Shown piece after piece: positions 41,677-46,978 of a DNA stretch of 46,978 nt (position 1 is the stretch's first letter; the number at the start of each line of letters is the position of its first letter). Below the pieces are notes generated by a model, which did no database searches, had not been told where the DNA came from, and worked only from the letters and a program-made list of their open reading frames with translations. Where the stretch lies: positions 1-46,978 of the forward strand of contig JAADHR010000188.1 of the NCBI GenBank assembly GCA_013151735.1, in the 5' to 3' direction. This DNA is from Calditrichota bacterium. Its GTDB lineage: Bacteria; Zhuqueibacterota; JdFR-76; BMS3Abin05. The translations under genes and the position numbers were made by a program.

Positions 41677-42654
41677 ATGCTCAACCGATCGGTGGCACAA
41701 CTGCCACCTGGTGTAGTGGACTATTATTTTAAACGCGCAGAAAAACGCCGCAATCTGGAACAACGCCTGCGGGACCAATTCCGCCTGCAGGGATTTCAAG
41801 AAGTGATTACCCCCACGTTCGAATATTTCGATGTCTTTCGGCGGGGCATGCGGGACGATCTGCTCAATCAGTCGTACCGTTTCTTCAACCGGGACGGCGA
41901 TCTGCTGACCCTTCGTGCAGACAGCACCTGCGCGGTTGCGCGACTGGTGGCCACAAAACTCACGCCTTCTCCCCTGCCGTTGCGGCTTTTTTACATCAAC
42001 CCGGTGTTTCGGAAGGAAGCCCCTCATGCCGGAAAATTCTCCGAATTCGTTCAGGCGGGCGTTGAACTCATTGGCACCAATACGGTCACTGCTGATTTCG
42101 AGCTTCTGAAGACAGCCATTACCACTCTGCAAACCATCGGGCTGTCCCGGTTTCAAATCAACCTGGGACACGTAGGTGTGGTTAACGCTATTTTGACCGA
42201 AGCTGGTCTGTCTTCGAATGATCAAGAAACCATTCGCTTCTTTTTGGGGGAAAAACGTCTTCCAGAGCTGGACCAGTTTCTTGTATCCCGGTCCATTTCC
42301 TCTGATATTCAGGACATCCTGCGCCAGCTTCCGCTCTGGGTTGGCAAAGAAGAAATCCTAAAAAAATTGGAAGCTCTGTCCGGTTCATTTCAGATTGACG
42401 CTATTCTCACCCACTTGAATGCCCTGTACCGGCGCCTCAACGATGAGAATCTCTTGCAATTTGTCACATTTGATCTGGGAAATCTAAAGGGCATGCGCTA
42501 CTACACGGGGATTCTGTTTGAAATTTTTACTCAAAACCTTGGGTTCCCAATTGGCAGCGGCGGCCGCTACGATCAACTTCTCCAAAAATTCGGGGCCGAT
42601 CTGCCTGCCGTGGGATTCTCTTTCACATTAGAACGATTGGAGGCTGTCCTATGA
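41677..42654 (+). CDS. hisZ: ATP phosphoribosyltransferase regulatory subunit HisZ
   Basis: HisRS-like paralogue that activates the short-form HisG and carries its histidine feedback site. 325 residues with class II synthetase core motifs: GFQEVITPTFEYFDVF, LTLRADSTCAVARLVATK, FYINPVFRKEAPHAGKFSEF, then QAGVELIG, and the C-terminal GLNLxG-type stretch reading FDLGNLKGMRYYTGI and GSGGRYDQLLQKFG. It lacks the anticodon-binding domain of HisRS (usual length >420). GGAG lies 6 nt before ATG 41677. It overlaps hisG by four bases (ATGA). Its presence together with a ~200-residue HisG is the expected pairing. Confidence 0.93.
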   Translation: MLNRSVAQLPPGVVDYYFKRAEKRRNLEQRLRDQFRLQGFQEVITPTFEYFDVFRRGMRDDLLNQSYRFFNRDGDLLTLRADSTCAVARLVATKLTPSPLPLRLFYINPVFRKEAPHAGKFSEFVQAGVELIGTNTVTADFELLKTAITTLQTIGLSRFQINLGHVGVVNAILTEAGLSSNDQETIRFFLGEKRLPELDQFLVSRSISSDIQDILRQLPLWVGKEEILKKLEALSGSFQIDAILTHLNALYRRLNDENLLQFVTFDLGNLKGMRYYTGILFEIFTQNLGFPIGSGGRYDQLLQKFGADLPAVGFSFTLERLEAVL

Positions 42655-43259
42655 TGACCCTTGCGCTGGCCAAAGGGCGACTTTTGCAAACGGCCATTCG
42701 GCGCCTTCGGGCTGCCGGGGTTGCCCTTTCCGAACCCCACAATCGCGCACTGGTCGCCAACGACGCGTCCAACCAATTCCAGGCAATTTTCATTAAGGAC
42801 CAGGACGTGCCGCTTTACGTCGAATATGGCATTGCGGATGTGGGCATTTGCGGGAAAGATAATATCTGGGAAAAAGGAGGCGATGTGTACGAGCTTCTGG
42901 ACCTGAAGTTTGGCACCTGCAATATGGTGGTTGCCGGAAAACAACCGCTTCAAGAATACCAGACCTTGCCGTTCTTAAAGGTCGCTACCAAATATCCCAA
43001 CATCGCCACCGATTTTTTCTATCGAAAGGGCGTTCCCGTGGAGTTGATTAAACTTTCCGGTTCGGTGGAACTGGGAGCTGTTCTGGGCCTGTCGGATGTG
43101 ATTGTGGACATCGTCAAAACCGGACGTACCCTCAAGGAAAACAATCTGCACGTACTGGAAACGATTGCCCCTATTTCCGCGCGCCTCATTGTCAACCGGG
43201 CCAGCTTTGCCCTGAAACGCCAGGCCATTGAAACCCTTTGCCGGAGACTGAAAACATGA
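42651..43259 (+). CDS. hisG: ATP phosphoribosyltransferase, short form
   Basis: First enzyme of histidine synthesis (ATP + PRPP to phosphoribosyl-ATP). 202 residues, the short form (HisG_S) that needs HisZ. LALAKGRLLQTAI at the N-terminus, VEYGIADVGICGKDNI, and the PRPP loop in LGLSDVIVDIVKTGRTLKEN are all intact. The C-terminal regulatory domain of long HisG is absent. GGAGG lies 7 nt before ATG 42651; both ends share ATGA overlaps (with hisZ and hisD). Confidence 0.96.
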   Translation: MMTLALAKGRLLQTAIRRLRAAGVALSEPHNRALVANDASNQFQAIFIKDQDVPLYVEYGIADVGICGKDNIWEKGGDVYELLDLKFGTCNMVVAGKQPLQEYQTLPFLKVATKYPNIATDFFYRKGVPVELIKLSGSVELGAVLGLSDVIVDIVKTGRTLKENNLHVLETIAPISARLIVNRASFALKRQAIETLCRRLKT

Positions 43260-44551
43260 TTCCTGTCATTCACGCAAATACATTCAGCCTGAGCCGATTC
43301 CAATTACCGGGTGACGATTCCCAGGTATCCAAATCCGTGAAGGAAATTCTGAATTCCGTCCGCCGTGAAGGGGACACCGCCCTGGCACATTGGACACGTC
43401 AATTTGACAGCTCGGATTTCGATATTTCCGACATTCCACTGGATTTCCAAAATCCAGAGGCCAAAAAACTTGTAAAACCGGCTTTGTTTGAAATCTTAAC
43501 TGAATCAGCACGAAATATTGAGATCTTTTCACAACAGCAACTGCCTCGATCCTGGCAAAAAAAGGGGGCTTTGGGTGAAATTGTGGGCGAGCGCTACCTG
43601 CCCATGGAACGGGTCGGAATTTACATCCCGGGCGGAAAAGCGCCCTACCCGTCCACCGTGCTTATGACGGCGATCCCCGCTCGTGTGGCCGGCGTAAAGG
43701 AGATCGTACTGGTAACGCCACCCGGACCGGACAAAACCGTTCATCCGGCGATTCTGGCTGCCGCCCAGATTGCAGGCGTCACGGAGGCCTACCGGGTAGG
43801 CGGGGCGCAGTCCATTGCTGCTTTGGCCTACGGAACGGCCACCATTCGTCCTGTAGACAAAATTGTGGGCCCCGGGAATGTGTTTGTTCAGATTGCCAAA
43901 AAAGCGGTGTTCGGACAGGTAGGCATCGACAGTCTCGCCGGCCCCAGCGAGGTGGTGGTTCTGGCAGACGAAACGGCCAATCCCGACTTTGTGGCCTGGG
44001 AAATTCTGGCGCAGGCCGAGCACGATGAACGGGCACGCAGCATTCTGGTAACCAATTCCGACAGTTTGGTAGAAGCCGTTCAAACTCTTGTTCAGAAACA
44101 GGTAAAAAAACTGGCCCGAAAAGCGATTTTGGAGGTTTCGCTGACAGAAGCCAGCCAGATTATTTTGTTTGAAGGCGCCATCGAGGAGGGTATACGGCTG
44201 GTCAATCAGATTGCGCCGGAACACGTTTCCGTTCAAACCCAAAACGCGATCGAAGTGGCTCAAAAAATCACCCACGCCGGGGCGGTTTTCGTGGGAGCCT
44301 ATTCCCCTGTGGCTCTTGGGGATTACTGGGCAGGGCCGTCGCACGTGCTCCCGACATCCGGAACAGCGCGGTTTTCCTCTCCGCTGGGTGTACTGGAATT
44401 TTTAAAACGCAGCTCGTGGATTGCGTATTCGCAGGAAAAATTACAAAAGGAAGCCGACAAAATCGCACGTTTTGCCGAAACCGAAGGACTAACGGCACAT
44501 GCGAAGTCAGTAGAAATCCGAAAGAAAAATATTAACCCGGGAAAAAAGTAG
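43256..44551 (+). CDS. hisD: histidinol dehydrogenase
   Basis: Zn-dependent, NAD-linked four-electron oxidation of L-histidinol to L-histidine, the last step of the pathway. 431 residues. Motifs: VERVGIYIPGGKAPYPSTVL reads here MERVGIYIPGGKAPYPSTVL; LAGPSEVVVLAD; EILAQAEHDERARSILV with Zn ligands; PEHVSVQT with the catalytic Glu-His; and GDYWAGPSHVLPTSGTARF with the Zn-site His. ATG 43256 overlaps the hisG stop by four bases, with GGAG upstream; an in-frame non-ATG codon at 43238 is a poorer choice. Confidence 0.96.
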   Translation: MIPVIHANTFSLSRFQLPGDDSQVSKSVKEILNSVRREGDTALAHWTRQFDSSDFDISDIPLDFQNPEAKKLVKPALFEILTESARNIEIFSQQQLPRSWQKKGALGEIVGERYLPMERVGIYIPGGKAPYPSTVLMTAIPARVAGVKEIVLVTPPGPDKTVHPAILAAAQIAGVTEAYRVGGAQSIAALAYGTATIRPVDKIVGPGNVFVQIAKKAVFGQVGIDSLAGPSEVVVLADETANPDFVAWEILAQAEHDERARSILVTNSDSLVEAVQTLVQKQVKKLARKAILEVSLTEASQIILFEGAIEEGIRLVNQIAPEHVSVQTQNAIEVAQKITHAGAVFVGAYSPVALGDYWAGPSHVLPTSGTARFSSPLGVLEFLKRSSWIAYSQEKLQKEADKIARFAETEGLTAHAKSVEIRKKNINPGKK

Positions 44552-44573
44552 CCCGCGAAACAGGAAAAACAGA

Positions 44574-45653
44574 ATGATTCCATTTTTAAAATTTTCCGTC
44601 CAGGATTTGGAGGCGTATACGGTTCCTCAGGAGGGTTTCCCAATCAAACTCAATCAGAACGAATCCCCTTTTGACGTGCCTCCGGAAATCAAACAGGAAA
44701 TTTGGCAGCGCTTTCAGCAGGATGAATGGTCACGCTACCCCAGCGAGGAGCCGGAGGACTTGCTCGAGGCCCTTTCCGCCTACACCGGCCATCCCCGGCA
44801 GGGAATTCTTATTGGAAATGGATCCAACGAGCTGATTCAGGCGTCCATGATCGGCGCACTGAATCCCGGGGACGGTCTTCTGCTTATTCGGCCGGGATTT
44901 TCCGTGTACCCCCGGCTGGCAAAAATTTTTAATTGCGAGGTGTTTGAAGTCTACCTGAACAGGGATTTTCAATTTGACGAAGAAAAAATCTTCGCCACCC
45001 TGCGTGAAAAATCTGTTCAAATGCTTCTCATTGATTCGCCCAACAATCCGACTGGTGCGTTTCTGAACACCCGGGTGGTGGAAAAAATTCTTCAGCATTT
45101 TGACGGTCTGTTCGTGCTGGACGAGGCCTATTTCGAATTTTCTCAGGAGACCGCCCGCGATTTGATTGCCGTCTACCCCAACCTGCTGATTTTACGGACA
45201 CTTTCCAAGGGCTTCGGTCTCGCGGGACTCCGTCTGGGTTATATGCTCGGCCAGCCGGAGGTGGTGGCTGAACTCAAAAAAGCCAAACTACCTTTCAGTG
45301 TGAACCGCTTTTCGCAGGTGGCTGCCGCGGTACTTTTTCGTCACGCAGATGCCATTAAGAAAAACGTTGCCCTTATTCGTTCGGAGCGGGAACGCCTTTT
45401 TCTGGAAATGACCCGCCTGAATAAAATCCGTGTTTTCCCCAGCCGGGCCAATTTTATTCTCTTTGAAAGCCGGGAGCTCCCCATTCAAACGATTTTTGAG
45501 GGATTGAAACAGCGGGGCATTCTCATTCGGGATGTGTCCCACTACCCGAAGCTGGAAAAAGCCCTGCGCGTGACCATTGGAAAACCGGAAGAAAATGACC
45601 AATTTTTAACTGCGCTAAAGGAAATCGTTGAGAGAGAGCTAAAACCCTTTTAG
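44574..45653 (+). CDS. hisC: histidinol-phosphate aminotransferase
   Basis: PLP enzyme that transaminates imidazole-acetol phosphate to histidinol phosphate. 359 residues of the class I/II fold. KLNQNESPFD near the N-terminus, GNGSNELIQ, DSPNNPTGAF, VLDEAYFEF and the PLP lysine in RTLSKGFGLAGLRLGY, followed by a C-terminal Arg in RVTIGKPEEN for the phosphate. It starts 22 bp after hisD. A 188-bp gap with a long palindrome separates it from hisB. Confidence 0.94.
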   Translation: MIPFLKFSVQDLEAYTVPQEGFPIKLNQNESPFDVPPEIKQEIWQRFQQDEWSRYPSEEPEDLLEALSAYTGHPRQGILIGNGSNELIQASMIGALNPGDGLLLIRPGFSVYPRLAKIFNCEVFEVYLNRDFQFDEEKIFATLREKSVQMLLIDSPNNPTGAFLNTRVVEKILQHFDGLFVLDEAYFEFSQETARDLIAVYPNLLILRTLSKGFGLAGLRLGYMLGQPEVVAELKKAKLPFSVNRFSQVAAAVLFRHADAIKKNVALIRSERERLFLEMTRLNKIRVFPSRANFILFESRELPIQTIFEGLKQRGILIRDVSHYPKLEKALRVTIGKPEENDQFLTALKEIVERELKPF

Positions 45654-45725
45654 GGGGATGCCGGAAGGCTGAAAAACACCGAAACGGATTAGGGAAAACC
45701 TTTGGTGAAATGGGCAAAAAAACAC

Positions 45726-45757
45726 TTGTAGAGCCGCAAGATTTTGCGGCTCTACAA
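45726..45757. repeat. perfect 14-bp palindromic element between hisC and hisB
   Basis: TTGTAGAGCCGCAA (45726-45739) and TTGCGGCTCTACAA (45744-45757) with a 4-nt loop GATT. No U-run follows, so it is not a typical terminator. It looks like a dispersed REP-type palindrome: similar GTAGAGnCGC...GCGnCTCTAC elements are, from memory, common in several bacterial phyla. Confidence 0.8.
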
Positions 45758-45841
45758 AGAATAAATTGTTACTTTCCCACAAAAATTCCGGGAAAACCAA
45801 TTTTACACAGCCTTTCAATCCAAAAAGAAAGGACTTGAACC

Positions 45842-46423
45842 ATGAAAACACGCACCGCCACCGTTACCCGAAAAACACGGGAAACGGACATCGCTTTGAG
45901 CCTTACCCTGGACGGTACCGGCCAGGCCACGCTGAAAACCGGAATCGGATTCTTTGACCACATGCTGAACGCCCTGGCCCGAACATCCTTGTTTGATGTA
46001 ACCGTCCAGGCCAAAGGGGATTTGTACGTGGACCAGCACCACACGATTGAAGATGTGGGCATCGTACTGGGGCAGGCTTTTGCGCAAGCCATTGGCGATC
46101 GCGCGGGCATTCGGCGGTTTGCCAACGCCCTGCTCCCCATGGACGAGGCACTTGTCCGGGTGGCGCTGGACATTTCCGGGCGCGCCTTTCTTCACCTGGA
46201 CGGCGACATTCCGACCAACCCGGCGTTGGGTTTCGACACCCAGATGGTGGAGGAATTTTTCCGCGCCTTTGCGTCCAATGCCTGGCTCACCCCGCACATC
46301 GACCTATTGAAGGGCCGCAACACACACCATATCGTGGAAGCCATTTTCAAAGCTGTGGGACTGGCGCTGCGGCAGGCGGTGGAAATCGATCCCAAAATTC
46401 AAGGAGTGCTGTCAACCAAATGA
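45842..46423 (+). CDS. hisB: imidazoleglycerol-phosphate dehydratase
   Basis: Mn-dependent dehydration of imidazoleglycerol phosphate to imidazole-acetol phosphate. 193 residues, monofunctional, without the N-terminal histidinol phosphatase of E. coli HisB. The two HHxxE metal motifs HHTIEDVGI and THHIVEAIFK, the start TRKTRETDI and the conserved GIGFFDHMLNALARTS are intact. AAAGGA precedes the ATG. It overlaps hisH by four bases. A histidinol phosphatase must be encoded elsewhere. Confidence 0.96.
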   Translation: MKTRTATVTRKTRETDIALSLTLDGTGQATLKTGIGFFDHMLNALARTSLFDVTVQAKGDLYVDQHHTIEDVGIVLGQAFAQAIGDRAGIRRFANALLPMDEALVRVALDISGRAFLHLDGDIPTNPALGFDTQMVEEFFRAFASNAWLTPHIDLLKGRNTHHIVEAIFKAVGLALRQAVEIDPKIQGVLSTK

Positions 46424-46978
46424 TTGCCATTGTCAATTACGGTGTGGGCAACCTGGCCAGCGTGGCCAAAGCCCTGAAAAAGCTGGGATACGCGGCAGAA
46501 ATTACCGACGCGCCCGAAACCCTTTTCCGGGCCGAACGTGTGATTTTCCCCGGCGTGGGCGCCTTCGGAGCCGCCATTCAAAATCTCCAGAAAACGGGGC
46601 TTGTTTCCGTGCTGGAGGAAAGTCTCAAAAAAGGGACTCCGCTGCTCGGCATCTGTCTGGGACACCAGTTACTTTTCACCGACAGCGAAGAACACGGCTT
46701 TTTCAAGGGTCTGGATTGGATTCCCGGACACGTTAAGCAGTTCCCGGAAACCGTGCGCATTCCGCACATGGGATGGAATCGGGTTAATTGGACCCAGCCC
46801 TCTCCCCTTTTTGCGGGTATTCCCACCGGGACCTTTTTTTATTTTGCCAATTCCTACTATTCGGAAACCGACAGCGACCACCAATTAGCGACAACGGAAT
46901 ACGGACAGGTTTTCACCTCCGTGGCCTTTAATCGGAACGTTTTCGGCGTTCAATTCCACCCGGAAAAGAGTCAGGATG
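46420..46978 (+). CDS. hisH: imidazole glycerol phosphate synthase, glutaminase subunit (3' end outside window)
   Basis: Class I glutaminase that feeds ammonia to HisF. About 186 codons are present of the usual ~200, so only the end is missing. The N-terminal IAIVNYGVGNLASV, FPGVGAFG, the nucleophile Cys in GICLGHQLL, VRIPHMGWNRV and the catalytic His/Glu in GVQFHPEKSQ can all be read. The residue after the Cys-Leu-Gly is His, where many HisH have Met. ATG 46420 overlaps the hisB stop (ATGA); hisA and hisF probably follow. Confidence 0.94.
   Translation, partial: MIAIVNYGVGNLASVAKALKKLGYAAEITDAPETLFRAERVIFPGVGAFGAAIQNLQKTGLVSVLEESLKKGTPLLGICLGHQLLFTDSEEHGFFKGLDWIPGHVKQFPETVRIPHMGWNRVNWTQPSPLFAGIPTGTFFYFANSYYSETDSDHQLATTEYGQVFTSVAFNRNVFGVQFHPEKSQD

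Noticed and set aside
43529-44344. 271-codon reverse frame opposite hisD
   Set aside because: Antisense shadow of hisD with no independent support.

Overview
The window is a gene-dense stretch (about 47 kb) of a chromosome from a Gram-negative bacterium. It holds an outer-membrane FadL-type barrel, Sec signal peptides, a pyruvate:ferredoxin oxidoreductase, a proton-translocating transhydrogenase and the HpnCDE squalene pathway. Several promoters are classical TTGACA-17-TATAAT types rather than the -33/-7 type of Bacteroidota. Together with the gene content this suggests a deep-branching FCB-group organism (Calditrichota/KSB1-like). That placement is an inference without phylogeny. Nothing looks like a prophage, IS element, CRISPR array or rRNA/tRNA locus.

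Layout. 1-819(-): 5' part of an L-rhamnose isomerase. 1175-4650(+): cydD-cydC ABC exporter. 4689-7022(-): CsgG-type protein and FadL-type outer-membrane protein, one operon with its own promoter and terminator. 7292-13351(-): a TCA block transcribed mdh, fumarase alpha, fumarase beta, sdhA, sdhC, sdhD, sdhB, i.e. every step between oxaloacetate and succinate. 13618-18847(-): radical SAM/DUF2344 protein, RNase G, L21, L27. 19104-19613(-): ferritin. 19962-22867(-): three-subunit pntAA-pntAB-pntB. 23132-28256(-): kbl, an AT-rich MNT-HEPN pair, then hpnC-hpnD-hpnE. 28429-32022(-): a 1197-residue hybrid histidine kinase with a degenerate N-terminal receiver. 32264-37042(-): a sugar cluster (SSS symporter, small 2-TM protein, a sulfatase relic, galM, galK). 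37430-41011(+): pyruvate:ferredoxin oxidoreductase. 41379-46978(+): the his operon hisZ-hisG-hisD-hisC-hisB-hisH, cut by the right edge.

The main discovery is a complete ribosome-mediated his attenuator in front of hisZ. It has a 25-codon leader peptide with five His codons in a run of six, an intrinsic terminator, and a mutually exclusive antiterminator helix that can be traced base by base. Just upstream lies an unusual block: four short hairpins enclosed by a 50-bp direct repeat (46/50 identical). Other points worth attention are a frameshifted, internally deleted sulfatase pseudogene, the MNT-HEPN pair wedged between kbl and the squalene genes, a ferritin promoter with a dyad over the predicted start site, a galactokinase with an altered sugar-binding motif, and a 14-bp perfect palindrome between hisC and hisB.

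Functionally the set fits a heterotrophic anaerobe or facultative anaerobe. Sugars enter by sodium symport and the Leloir pathway. Pyruvate is oxidised with ferredoxin. The C4 branch (mdh, fumarase, Frd/Sdh) can run oxidatively or reductively. Pnt balances NADPH, and CydDC hints at a bd-type oxidase encoded elsewhere.
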